From: Bradyrhizobium sp. RD5-C2
GTDB lineage: Bacteria; Pseudomonadota; Alphaproteobacteria; Rhizobiales; Xanthobacteraceae
Direction: 5' to 3'
NCBI RefSeq assembly: GCF_019972155.1
Contig: NZ_BOVL01000019.1
Span: forward strand, 351,877 to 415,876
Length of the DNA: 64,000 bases
Position numbers and translations under genes: made by a program. Below the pieces are notes generated by a model. It searched no databases and was not told the origin of the DNA. It saw nothing but the letters and a program-made list of their open reading frames with translations. Shown one piece after another: positions 18,929 through 28,786 of this stretch. How positions within the stretch are numbered: the first letter of the stretch is position 1; the number at the start of each line of letters is the position of its first letter.

Positions 18929-19981
18929 TCAGCGCGGGCGGATGAAGCCGACGATGTCCTTGGTGAGGCGCATGGTCTCGTCGGCTATGCCGCGGGCGCG
19001 GTTGGCGCCGTCGATCAGGATCGAATCGACATGGCCGGGATCGGCGACCAGCTTCTTCATCTCGGAGGCGATCGGCGCCAGTTTTGCGACGCAAACCTCG
19101 ACCAGTGCGTTCTTGAAGCTGGAGAACTGCCCGCCGCCGAACTGCGTCAGCACCTCCTGCTTGGAGACGCCGGCGAGCGCCGCGTAGATGCCGACCAGAT
19201 TGTCGGCCTCGGGGCGGGTCTCGAGCCCCTTTTCCTCCGACGGCAGCGGCTCCGGATCGGTCTTCGCCTTGCGGATCTTCTGCGCGATGGTGTCGGCGTC
19301 GTCGGTGAGGTTGATGCGCGAATTGTCCGACGCATCCGACTTCGACATCTTCTTGGTGCCGTCGCGCAGGCTCATCACTCGCGTCGCCGGCCCCGTGATC
19401 AGCGGCTCGGGCTGCGGGAAGAACAGGCCGTCGGCAAAGCCGTGACCACGAATAGAATCGCCGAAGTCGTTGTTGAACTTCTGCGCGATGTCGCGGGACA
19501 GCTCCAGATGCTGCTTCTGGTCCTCGCCCACAGGCACGTGGGTGGCGCGGTAAAGCAGGATGTCGGCAGCCATCAGCACCGGATAGTCGTAGAGGCCGAC
19601 CGAGGCATTCTCGCGGTCCTTGCCGGCCTTCTCCTTGAACTGCGTCATGCGGTTCAGCCAGCCGATGCGCGCAACGCAGTTGAAGATCCAGGTCAGCTCG
19701 GCATGGCCGGCGATCTGGCTCTGGTTGAACACGATGTGCTTCTTGGCATCGATGCCCGAGGCGATGAAGGCCGCGGTCACCTCGCGGGTGTTGCGCGCCA
19801 GCTCGGCCGGGCCGCCCCAGACCTCGACGCCCTGCGTGATCGCGTGCATGTCGACGACGCAATAGATGCAGTTATGGGTCTGCTGCATCTTCACGAAGTT
19901 GACGATGGCGCCGAGATAGTTGCCGAGGTGCAGATTGCCCGTCGGCTGGACGCCTGAGAAAACCCGTTCAACGAACGCCAT
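18929..19981 (-). CDS. trpS: Tryptophanyl-tRNA synthetase
   Basis: A 350-residue class I tRNA synthetase. The HIGH-type signature is PTGNLHLGN at residues 13-21, and the KMSKS loop is present as KKMSKSDAS near residue 209. The Rossmann fold and C-terminal helical anticodon domain are of normal length. It is 67 bp downstream of murJ on the same strand. No tryptophan-rich leader or T-box-like structure is evident upstream. Confidence 0.97.
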   Translation of the reverse strand: MAFVERVFSGVQPTGNLHLGNYLGAIVNFVKMQQTHNCIYCVVDMHAITQGVEVWGGPAELARNTREVTAAFIASGIDAKKHIVFNQSQIAGHAELTWIFNCVARIGWLNRMTQFKEKAGKDRENASVGLYDYPVLMAADILLYRATHVPVGEDQKQHLELSRDIAQKFNNDFGDSIRGHGFADGLFFPQPEPLITGPATRVMSLRDGTKKMSKSDASDNSRINLTDDADTIAQKIRKAKTDPEPLPSEEKGLETRPEADNLVGIYAALAGVSKQEVLTQFGGGQFSSFKNALVEVCVAKLAPIASEMKKLVADPGHVDSILIDGANRARGIADETMRLTKDIVGFIRPR

Positions 19982-20048
19982 GGTCTAATTCCCGGAAATA
20001 GGGCTGCTTTTGCCGGGTCGTTTGCCACTTAAGCCCTGCGCGCGCAAG

Positions 20049-21587
20049 TCAGGCAGGGCGCCTTTGCCTGACGGCGTTAACCGCCTGTCGCCAGCCGGTG
20101 ACGCCGAAAAGCTGCAAGAACAGCCCGTAACCGGCGATGCCGGCGGCGATCAGCACGAGAAGGGAGGCCGCCTGCACGAAACCGTGGCGGCCGGCGGCCG
20201 GCAGCGCGCCTTCCGCGAGCCACAACAGGCCGCCCATCGCGAGCGCTGCGGCCAGGATACGTGGCAGCCGGCGGCGCGCCTCCGCATCGATCGAAAAGCC
20301 GAAGGTCGTAGCGCCCTTGCGGATCAGCGCCAGCGCATTGCTCCAGGCGCCGAGCGCGATGCCGGCGGCGATTCCGCTCGCGCCGAAGATATGGCCGAGC
20401 AGGAAGGCCGCGGCGATTGCGACCACGATGGCCTTCAGCGTCGCAAACAGCGGCGTCAGCGTGTCCTCGCGCGCGAAGAACGCCGGCGACAGTGCCTTCA
20501 CCAGCACGTGTGCCGGTAAAGCCAGCGTCAGCCAGATCAGGGCTTGCGCGGTTGCCGCGGAATCCTCCGCAGTGAACGCGCCATGCTCGAACAGCATCCG
20601 TACGATCGGCTCGCTCAGCACCATCAGGCCGAGCGTTGCGGGCAGCGCCAGCCCGACCGCGAGTTCGAGCCCACGCGATTCCGCATGCGCGATCGCGGCA
20701 TGCTCGCCGCTGCGCACCGCGCGCGTCATCTCCGGGATCAGCACCGTGCCCATTGCGACGCCGACAATGCCGAGCGGCAGCTCGAGCAGGCGGTTGGCGA
20801 AATAGAGCCAGGACACCGCCGATGGCGAGGTCGACGCGATCACCGCGCCCGCTACGACAAGCCATTGCGGCGCGCTGCTCGCCACCATGCCGGGGACCGC
20901 GCGGCCGAGAAAGCCGCGCATCTCGGGACCGAAGGAGAGGCGGAGCGGCGCGGCGAGTTTTGCGCCGCGCAGCGCCAGCATCGAGAGTTGCAGGAAGCCG
21001 GCGATGCCGATCGTCGCCGCCATGACCAGCGCGGCCTGCACCGGATCCTGCTGCCGCGCCAGCAGCACGGCCATCACTGATATCAGCGCGATGTTGAACA
21101 GCAGCGGTGAGAACGCCGTCAGCGCGAAGCGTCCCTGCGCGTTGAGCAGCGCCATCATCACGGTGACGGGGCCGGCGAAGGCAAGATAGGGCAGCATCAG
21201 CCTCGCGTTGTCGACGGCGAGTTGCAGCGTGTCGCGGCCGATGAAGCCCGGCGCGATCGCCGCGATTACCAGCGGCATCAGTGCGCCGATCACCAGTGCG
21301 GCCACGATCACGGCAGCGCTGACGGTGCCCAGCACGCGGCCGGCAAAGGCAGTTGCCGCGGCCATGCCGTCGGCATCGCGCGCCTTCAGCCAGGCCGGCA
21401 CCAAGGCGGCATTCAATCCACCCTCGGACAGCAGCCGCCGCACCACATTCACGAGCTGGAACGCCGCCAGGAAGGCATCCGCCACCGGCCCCGCGCCCAG
21501 CAGCGCGGCGATCACGGAATCGCGCACGAAGCCGAGCAGTCGCGAGGCCAGCGTTCCCGAGGAGACCGTGAGGAAGGAGCGGAACAT
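20049..21587 (-). CDS. murJ: Lipid II flippase MurJ (MviN)
   Basis: A 512-residue MOP-superfamily membrane protein translocating lipid II across the inner membrane. About fourteen hydrophobic segments can be traced. Conserved features are the N-terminal SGTLASRLLGFVRD and the EGGLNAALVPA loop near 55-65, where Arg/Glu residues needed for lipid II binding occur. It is followed by trpS. A family A repeat lies just upstream. Confidence 0.96.
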   Translation of the reverse strand: MFRSFLTVSSGTLASRLLGFVRDSVIAALLGAGPVADAFLAAFQLVNVVRRLLSEGGLNAALVPAWLKARDADGMAAATAFAGRVLGTVSAAVIVAALVIGALMPLVIAAIAPGFIGRDTLQLAVDNARLMLPYLAFAGPVTVMMALLNAQGRFALTAFSPLLFNIALISVMAVLLARQQDPVQAALVMAATIGIAGFLQLSMLALRGAKLAAPLRLSFGPEMRGFLGRAVPGMVASSAPQWLVVAGAVIASTSPSAVSWLYFANRLLELPLGIVGVAMGTVLIPEMTRAVRSGEHAAIAHAESRGLELAVGLALPATLGLMVLSEPIVRMLFEHGAFTAEDSAATAQALIWLTLALPAHVLVKALSPAFFAREDTLTPLFATLKAIVVAIAAAFLLGHIFGASGIAAGIALGAWSNALALIRKGATTFGFSIDAEARRRLPRILAAALAMGGLLWLAEGALPAAGRHGFVQAASLLVLIAAGIAGYGLFLQLFGVTGWRQAVNAVRQRRPA

Positions 21588-21639
21588 GGCGCCTGTATAG
21601 CAGCCGCGCGCTTTGCTGCCAGCAGTGCCCTGCTAGACC

Positions 21640-21744
21640 CGTCATCCTGAGGTGCGAGCGTAGCGAGCCTCGAAGGATGAATCGGCCAGAGCCGGGCCGT
21701 GCATCCTTCGAGGCTCGCCAAGAGGCTCGCACCTCAGGATGCGG
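21640..21744. repeat. Palindromic repeat family A (copy 2)
   Basis: CCGTCATCCTGAGGTGCGAG at the left and CTCGCACCTCAGGATGCGGG at the right, with internal CCTCGAAGGATG / CATCCTTCGAGG. It lies in the divergent gap between murJ and the adenosine-kinase-like gene, so it may contain or flank both promoters. Confidence 0.85.
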
Positions 21745-21834
21745 GAACAGGCAGCTTCAGCTTCCCTTGCTGCCCCGAGGCCTAACGTGATAGGTCGCGG
21801 CTCTTGTTGGGTGGCGTTAACACAGGGCAGGTCT

Positions 21835-22836
21835 ATGGCTGACGCAAAATATGACGTTCTCGGGATCGGCAACGCGATCTTCGACGTGCTGGTGCAGACC
21901 GACGAGGCATTCCTTGCCCGTCACGGCATGACCAAGGGCTCGATGCAGCTGATCGACGAGGCGCGCGCCACCGCGATCTACAGCGACATGGGGGTAGCGA
22001 CCGAGGTGTCGGGCGGCTCGGCTGCCAACACCATCGTCGGCGTCGGCAATCTCGGCGCCCGCGCGGCCTATGTCGGCAAGGTCAAGGACGACCAGATCGG
22101 CAAGCTCTACGTCCACGACATCCGCGCCGCCGGCGTGGCCTTCGACACCGCGCCGGCCAAGAGCGGCCCGGCCACCGGCTGCTGCTACATCCTGGTGACG
22201 CCGGACGGCGAGCGCACCATGAACACCTATCTCGGCGCCGCGCAGGACCTCACGCCCGACGACATCGATCCGGCCCAGATCGCAGCCGCCAGGATCGTCT
22301 ATCTCGAGGGCTATCTCTGGGATCCGAAGAACGCCAAAGACGCCTTCGTGAAGGCGGCCGATATTGCGCATGGCGCGGGCCGCCAGGTCGCGCTGACGCT
22401 GTCGGATTCGTTCTGCGTCGATCGCTACCGCGACGAATTCCTCGCTTTGATGCGCAAGGGCACGGTCGACCTCGTTTTCTCCAACGAGTCCGAGCTGCAC
22501 TCGCTGTACCAGACCTCGGATTTCGACACCGCGCTGAAGCAGTTCGGCAAGGACACCAAGCTCGGCGTCGTCACCCGCAGCGAGAAGGGCTGCGTCGTGA
22601 TCTCAGGCGATGCCGTCGTATCGGCACCCGCCTCTCCGATCGACAAGCTCGTCGACACCACCGGCGCCGGCGACCTGTTCGCCGCCGGCTTCCTGGTCGG
22701 CCTGGTGCGCAATGTCGGCCATGAGAACGCCGGCCGCCTCGGCGCGCTCGCCGCTGCCGAAGTGATCCAACACATCGGCGCCCGGCCGCTGGTGTCGCTG
22801 AAGGATCTGGCGAAGGGGAAGGGGCTGTTGGTCTAA
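21835..22836 (+). CDS. PfkB-family sugar/adenosine kinase
   Basis: A 333-residue ribokinase-fold kinase, annotated as adenosine kinase in related genomes. The N-terminal GGSAANT box (near residue 60) and the C-terminal DTTGAGDLFAAGFL (near 280; catalytic Asp in GAGD) are the two PfkB signatures. The ATG at 21835 gives MADAKYDVLGIGNAIFDV, the typical first strand. Preferred substrates cannot be proven from sequence. Transcribed alone, divergent from murJ. Confidence 0.87.
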   Translation: MADAKYDVLGIGNAIFDVLVQTDEAFLARHGMTKGSMQLIDEARATAIYSDMGVATEVSGGSAANTIVGVGNLGARAAYVGKVKDDQIGKLYVHDIRAAGVAFDTAPAKSGPATGCCYILVTPDGERTMNTYLGAAQDLTPDDIDPAQIAAARIVYLEGYLWDPKNAKDAFVKAADIAHGAGRQVALTLSDSFCVDRYRDEFLALMRKGTVDLVFSNESELHSLYQTSDFDTALKQFGKDTKLGVVTRSEKGCVVISGDAVVSAPASPIDKLVDTTGAGDLFAAGFLVGLVRNVGHENAGRLGALAAAEVIQHIGARPLVSLKDLAKGKGLLV

Positions 22837-22846
22837 GTGCCTCTTA

Positions 22847-22990
22847 TCTCGCCCCGCTCGCGGGGAGAGGCCGGAACGCATCGTGAGATGCGTTCCGGGT
22901 GAGGGGGAGTCTCCGCGTACTCACTGCTTTCGAATTTGCGGAGGCGGCCCCTCACCCCGACGCTCTCCCCGCAAGAGCGGGGCGAGGGAG
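22847..22990. repeat. Composite palindromic repeat (family F)
   Basis: Left hairpin TCTCGCCCCGCTCGCGGGGAGAG, internal GGAACGCATC / GATGCGTTCC, and right part CTCTCCCCGCAAGAGCGGGG. The outer arms are also complementary. It lies between the convergent kinase and acyl-CoA synthetase genes and can act as a bidirectional stop. Confidence 0.8.
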
Positions 22991-22998
22991 AAGGGACC

Positions 22999-24699
<1,701 letters not shown>

Positions 24700-24796
24700 G
24701 CTCGTCCTCCTCGTGGTCGTGTTCGTGTCGTCGCGCTTTTTCCGCGATCTTAGTCGTTTGGTGCCGGCAGGACAGGCCCGACCTATGGCGGGTATG

Positions 24797-24826
24797 AAAA
24801 ATCCCTCCCCGCGAGGGGAGGGATTT
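24797..24826 (-). terminator. Intrinsic terminator of the serine hydrolase gene
   Basis: A perfect 12-bp stem, AAATCCCTCCCC (24799-24810) with GGGGAGGGATTT (24815-24826), closed by a GCGA tetraloop. On the minus strand it ends in a run of U. It lies 20 bp beyond the stop of the gene at 24847-26040. Confidence 0.8.
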
Positions 24827-24846
24827 GTTGCTGCTGGACTGGAACC

Positions 24847-26040
24847 TCAGGCTGCTCGCTGTCCGCTGCCGGCGTCGAGGCCGGCATAGATGCCCTTCTC
24901 GAAGCCGGCGAAGGCCTCCAGGCTGTGCTTGTCGGCGAACGGCAACAGCTGGGTCAGGATCACGCCGCAGACGTCGCGCGACGGATCGATCCAGTAATAG
25001 GTGTTGGCGAGGCCCGCCCAGGCGAGGCTGCCGGCGCTGCGGCCTTCCGGAGTCTTGGCGGTGTTGATCAGGAAGCTCAGGCCCCACTTCTTAACGATGT
25101 CGGGCCAGAGATCGACGTCGTTGGTGTACATCGGCGCCGCGGTCGTCATCTTGTCGACGGTGAGCTCGCCGATGTGGTTCTGCCCCATCGTCGCGACGGT
25201 CTCGGCCTTCAGCACCTGGTTGCCGTTGCCTTTGCCCTTGTTGAGGATCATCTGGCAGAACTTGAGGTAGTCGGCCGCGGTCGAATAGAGGCCGCCGCCA
25301 CCCATGTGGAATTCAGGGTTCTGCTCGAGCTCGAACGGGATCGCGGCGAGCGTGCCGTCCTCGCCGCGGGCATGCATGCCGACCAGTCGCTTGCGCATGT
25401 TGTCCGAGATCTTGAATGCGGTATCGCTCATGCCGAGCGGCGCGAACATGTTGTCGCGCAGATAGGCATCGAGCTTCTTGCCGGACGCCGCTTCCACCGC
25501 CTTGCCGACGAAGTCGATATTGGTGCCGTATTCCCAGCGCGTGCCGGGGTCGGTCATGATCGGGGTCTTCAGCGCGGCATTCAGGCAGGTGATGATGCCC
25601 GGCGTGCCGGTCTTCTCGAGATATTTGCCGAGATCGGCGTCCCACATGTCGTAGGCGAAGCCGGCGGTGTGGGTCATGAGCTGGCGCAGCGTGATCGGCT
25701 TTTTCGCCGGCCGCAGCTTCGGCTCGCCCTTGGCGTCGAAGCCGTCGAGCACCTGCACGGCGGCGAGATCGGGCAACAGCTTGCCGATCGGCTCATCGAG
25801 CGAGAGCTTGCCCTGCTCGACGAGCTGCATCGCGCCCGCGGAGGTCACCGCCTTGGTCATCGAGGCGATCCAGAACACGCTGTCCGCCGTCATGGGATCG
25901 CTCTTGGAAAGGTCGCGCTTGCCGAACGCGCCCTCGTAGATCACGTCCTTGCCGGTGGCCGCGATGGCGACCACGCCGGGAATCTCCTTTGCCTCGCTCT
26001 TCTGCCGCAATACCTGATCGATCTGAGCCTTGCTCTGCAT
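24847..26040 (-). CDS. Serine hydrolase of the beta-lactamase/EstB fold
   Basis: A 397-residue class C beta-lactamase-fold hydrolase, more likely an esterase than a true beta-lactamase. The nucleophile motif S-x-x-K is SMTK near residue 60 (WIASMTKAVTS); the tyrosine motif is WEYGTN near 168. There is no N-terminal signal peptide, which argues for a cytosolic esterase-like role. It is a single gene with its own terminator downstream. Confidence 0.86.
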   Translation of the reverse strand: MQSKAQIDQVLRQKSEAKEIPGVVAIAATGKDVIYEGAFGKRDLSKSDPMTADSVFWIASMTKAVTSAGAMQLVEQGKLSLDEPIGKLLPDLAAVQVLDGFDAKGEPKLRPAKKPITLRQLMTHTAGFAYDMWDADLGKYLEKTGTPGIITCLNAALKTPIMTDPGTRWEYGTNIDFVGKAVEAASGKKLDAYLRDNMFAPLGMSDTAFKISDNMRKRLVGMHARGEDGTLAAIPFELEQNPEFHMGGGGLYSTAADYLKFCQMILNKGKGNGNQVLKAETVATMGQNHIGELTVDKMTTAAPMYTNDVDLWPDIVKKWGLSFLINTAKTPEGRSAGSLAWAGLANTYYWIDPSRDVCGVILTQLLPFADKHSLEAFAGFEKGIYAGLDAGSGQRAA

Positions 26041-26342
26041 TGGGGGCTTCCTCCGGTGGGTTTATTGTTTTGAAGTGCGGGGATCATCCTCCCGCTTTTC
26101 CGCTCCCGCAAGGCGGGCGCGATGCGATGATGTCGCGATGTCGTGACAGCCGGGCCATTAGGAACGGCCGTGCTCAACAGATGTTCACCACGCGCGCAGA
26201 TTTTGCGGTGGACTCCGCACAAGTCCCGGTGACCTCCGGCGACGGCCACGGTAACGTGATCAAGGAATGATTTTCGCACCTGATTATTTGCATTAACGCA
26301 TTCAGATCGCTGCACAAACGGTGCGGCGAATTGGGATGGATT
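26041..26342. other. Gene-free stretch upstream of the divergent pair
   Basis: About 300 bp between the serine hydrolase and the small hypothetical gene at 26386. I see no convincing coding frame, RNA gene or long repeat; it probably carries the two divergent promoters. Confidence 0.5.
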
Positions 26343-26360
26343 TGACGAAAAGATTCGTCA
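26343..26360. promoter_or_regulatory. Perfect inverted repeat ahead of the small hypothetical gene
   Basis: TGACGAA (26343-26349), spacer AAGA, TTCGTCA (26354-26360), 25 bp before the ATG at 26386. It could be an operator or a 5' UTR hairpin. There is no further evidence for a binding protein. Confidence 0.5.
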
Positions 26361-26385
26361 TTTCGCGCCTTGCGGGGACGCAGCA

Positions 26386-26709
26386 ATGATTTCGACATGG
26401 AGTGAATGGAAGCGCTATCCGCGGCTGGGCCGCGGCGAAAATATCGAGGCGCCAATCAGCCCAGGTCTTTATGAGGTTCGCTACGCGGGTACCGGCGCCC
26501 TGCACTCGTTTGAGGCCGTCGACAATGTCGCCCAGGCGCTGGCGCTGCTGCAGACCGGCGCCAAGTCCTGGTTCGGCCGCCGCGACGCGCGGGCGCAGGC
26601 CGACCTCGAATACCGGACCTGCGCGACCTCGACCAAGGCAGATGCCAAGGCCGCGGCCGAACGCATGATCGGTCGCCGCGAAACCTACATGTCGGGCGGC
26701 GCGATCTGA
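26386..26709 (+). CDS. Small conserved-looking protein, possibly a degenerate GIY-YIG domain
   Basis: A 107-residue soluble protein with no signal peptide or membrane segment. PGLYEVRYAGTG at residues 26-37 resembles the first strand of a GIY-YIG nuclease (GLY in place of GIY), and the C-terminal RTCATSTKADAKAAAERMI resembles the helix bearing the metal-binding Glu. The YIG motif and the catalytic Arg are not recognisable, so catalytic activity is unlikely. This is an inference from short similarity; the protein could equally be an unrelated alpha/beta fold. It stands alone, 184 bp before the succinate-semialdehyde dehydrogenase gene. Confidence 0.6.
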   Translation: MISTWSEWKRYPRLGRGENIEAPISPGLYEVRYAGTGALHSFEAVDNVAQALALLQTGAKSWFGRRDARAQADLEYRTCATSTKADAKAAAERMIGRRETYMSGGAI

Positions 26710-26893
26710 CGAGATTCCCCGGTGCGCAATTGAGCACCTGAGGTTCGGTGCTGCGCTTCGTCCTGGAACAGCAGCTCGCAACGGCGCCGCGTTTGCGTCC
26801 AAGCAGGGTCGCGCTGGCCGCCAGTGCATCGCCGCGGCTTTCCGCCTATATAGGCGGCGAATACCCCTCCAAAGAAATTCCAGGAGTAACGCC

Positions 26894-28390
26894 ATGACCC
26901 CGCCCGTTGCCGCACGCGCCACGCAATCCGCAGCCACCTCCCTGCAAAGCCGCCTGAAGGATCCGTCGTTGCTGCGCGACCGCTGCTACATCGACGGCGC
27001 CTGGGTCGGCACGCCGGAATTCGCCGTCAACAATCCGGCGACCGGCGTCGAGCTGATCAGGATTCCGCAACTGGGTGCCGATGATACGACCAGGGCTGTC
27101 GAGGCCGCCCAGCGCGCGTTTCCGGCCTGGGCCAAGCTGACCGCCAAGCAGCGCTCCAATATCCTACGCAAATGGTTCGACCTGATCATCGCCAACCGCG
27201 AGGATCTCGCGCTGATCCTGACCTCCGAGCAGGGCAAGCCGCTGGCGGAAGCGCTCGGCGAAGTCGATATCGGCGCGGCCTATGTCGAGTTCTTCGCGGA
27301 GGAAGCGCGCCGCGTCTATGGCGAGACGATTCCGACCCAGCGCCCGGATGCCCGTTTGCTCGCGATCCGGCAGCCGATCGGCGTCTGCGGCGCGATCACG
27401 CCGTGGAATTTCCCGAACTCGATGATCACGCGAAAAGTGTCGCCGGCGCTGGCCGCGGGCTGCACCGTCGTGCTGAAGCCCGCCAACGAGACGCCGCTGT
27501 CTGCGCTCGCGCTGGCGGTGCTGGCCGAAAAGGCCGGCGTGCCGAAGGGCGTGCTCAACATCATCACCGGTGATGCGCCGCCGATCGGCAAGGTCTTGTG
27601 CGAACATCCGGCGGTGCGGTTCGTCGGCTTTACCGGTTCGACCAATGTCGGAAAGATCCTGTACCGGCAAGCATCGGTCGGAGTGAAGAAGCTCGGCCTC
27701 GAGCTCGGTGGCAACGCGCCCTTCGTGGTGTTCGACGATGCCGACATCGACGCCGCGGTCGAAGGCGCCATCGTTTCGAAGTATCGCAACATGGGCCAGA
27801 CCTGCGTCTGCGCCAATCGTCTCTACGCGCAGGACAAGATCTACGACCAGTTCGTCGAGAAGCTGTCGAAGAAGGTCGCCGAGATGAAGATCGGCGACGG
27901 CACCGAGCAAGGCGTGACCCAGGGACCGCTGATCAACATGAAGGCGATCGAGAAGGTCGAGCGGCACATTGCCGACGCGGTGAAGGGCGGCGCCAAGGTC
28001 GTGACCGGCGGCAAGCGCTCGGCGCTCGGCCGCAGCTTCTTCGAGCCGACCGTGCTGTCGGACGTGCGGCCCGATGCGCTGGTTGCACAGGAGGAAACCT
28101 TCGGCCCGCTCGCGCCGGTGATCCGCTTCAAGGACGAGGCCGACGTGATCGCGATGTGCAACGCCTCGCCGTTCGGCCTCGCCTCCTACTTCTATTCGCG
28201 TGACATCGGCCGCGTCTGGCGCGTCGCCGAAGCACTGGAGTCGGGCATGGTCGGCGTCAACTCCGGCCTGATCACCACCGAGGTCGCGCCGTTCGGCGGC
28301 GTCAAGGAAAGTGGCCTCGGCCGCGAAGGCTCGCGCCACGGCATGGATGAGTATGTCGAGATCAAATACGTGATGATGGCCGGCGTCTGA
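26894..28390 (+). CDS. gabD: NAD(P)-dependent succinate-semialdehyde dehydrogenase
   Basis: A 498-residue aldehyde dehydrogenase of the GabD subfamily, oxidising succinate semialdehyde to succinate in GABA catabolism. Features: ITPWNFP near residue 172, the cofactor-loop FTGSTNVGK near 248, catalytic Glu in LELGGNAPF near 270 and catalytic Cys in GQTCVCANR near 302. A CCAGGAG ribosome binding site precedes the ATG at 26894. No gabT or transporter is adjacent. A broader semialdehyde range is possible, as family members differ by few residues. Confidence 0.88.
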   Translation: MTPPVAARATQSAATSLQSRLKDPSLLRDRCYIDGAWVGTPEFAVNNPATGVELIRIPQLGADDTTRAVEAAQRAFPAWAKLTAKQRSNILRKWFDLIIANREDLALILTSEQGKPLAEALGEVDIGAAYVEFFAEEARRVYGETIPTQRPDARLLAIRQPIGVCGAITPWNFPNSMITRKVSPALAAGCTVVLKPANETPLSALALAVLAEKAGVPKGVLNIITGDAPPIGKVLCEHPAVRFVGFTGSTNVGKILYRQASVGVKKLGLELGGNAPFVVFDDADIDAAVEGAIVSKYRNMGQTCVCANRLYAQDKIYDQFVEKLSKKVAEMKIGDGTEQGVTQGPLINMKAIEKVERHIADAVKGGAKVVTGGKRSALGRSFFEPTVLSDVRPDALVAQEETFGPLAPVIRFKDEADVIAMCNASPFGLASYFYSRDIGRVWRVAEALESGMVGVNSGLITTEVAPFGGVKESGLGREGSRHGMDEYVEIKYVMMAGV

Positions 28391-28541
28391 TCGCGGAGCC
28401 GCGTCCCTTCGCCGTTGCGGGCGAAGGGACGCATGCCGGCGAACCCATCGATCGTGCTTGTCGATCGCTCCGTCTGCCAGCGTGCGACAATTCACCGCGT
28501 CCGCCGAAATGATGGCGCTCCGATCGCGACGGCGATCGCAT

Positions 28542-28556
28542 CAAGAATCTTTCTAA
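28542..28556. promoter_or_regulatory. Candidate Irr box (iron control element) 1
   Basis: CAAGAATCTTTCTAA matches 10 of 12 fixed positions of the palindrome TTAGAA-N3-TTCTAA, my recollection of the rhizobial iron control element bound by Irr. It lies 245 bp before the receptor start codon. Confidence 0.5.
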
Positions 28557-28676
28557 TCTCGAAGCGAGCTTTCAGAATCTAGCTGCGTACGCGCGATGCC
28601 GCGCAACGGAAGCAAATTCGAATCATCGAATCTGCCGCGTCGATATCGCTTCGCGCAGCAGGCTTCATCCCGTGTC

Positions 28677-28691
28677 CTAGATACGTTCTAG
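28677..28691. promoter_or_regulatory. Candidate Irr box (iron control element) 2
   Basis: CTAGATACGTTCTAG, with arms CTAGA and TCTAG forming a perfect palindrome, matches 9 of 12 fixed positions of TTAGAA-N3-TTCTAA. It lies 96 bp before the receptor start, a plausible promoter distance. Confidence 0.5.
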
Positions 28692-28786
28692 TTGGCGTCA
28701 CTGCGCGTGATGCTTATGCCCCGGTGGTCGCGCTCGAACTCTGACGATGTTCGAGCCGAAACCAAGAACAAGAATCCGGGGACCTT

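Larger units (their letters stand above)
28391..28786. other. Long regulatory gap before the TonB receptor
   Basis: 396 bp without a credible gene. Base composition falls toward AT in the second half, and two Irr-like palindromes lie here (28542-28556 and 28677-28691). The region looks like the promoter and control zone of the downstream receptor. Confidence 0.6.

Noticed and set aside
24847..26040. True class C beta-lactamase
   Set aside because: No signal peptide and the motifs fit esterase/EstB-type relatives better, so an antibiotic-resistance call is not supported.
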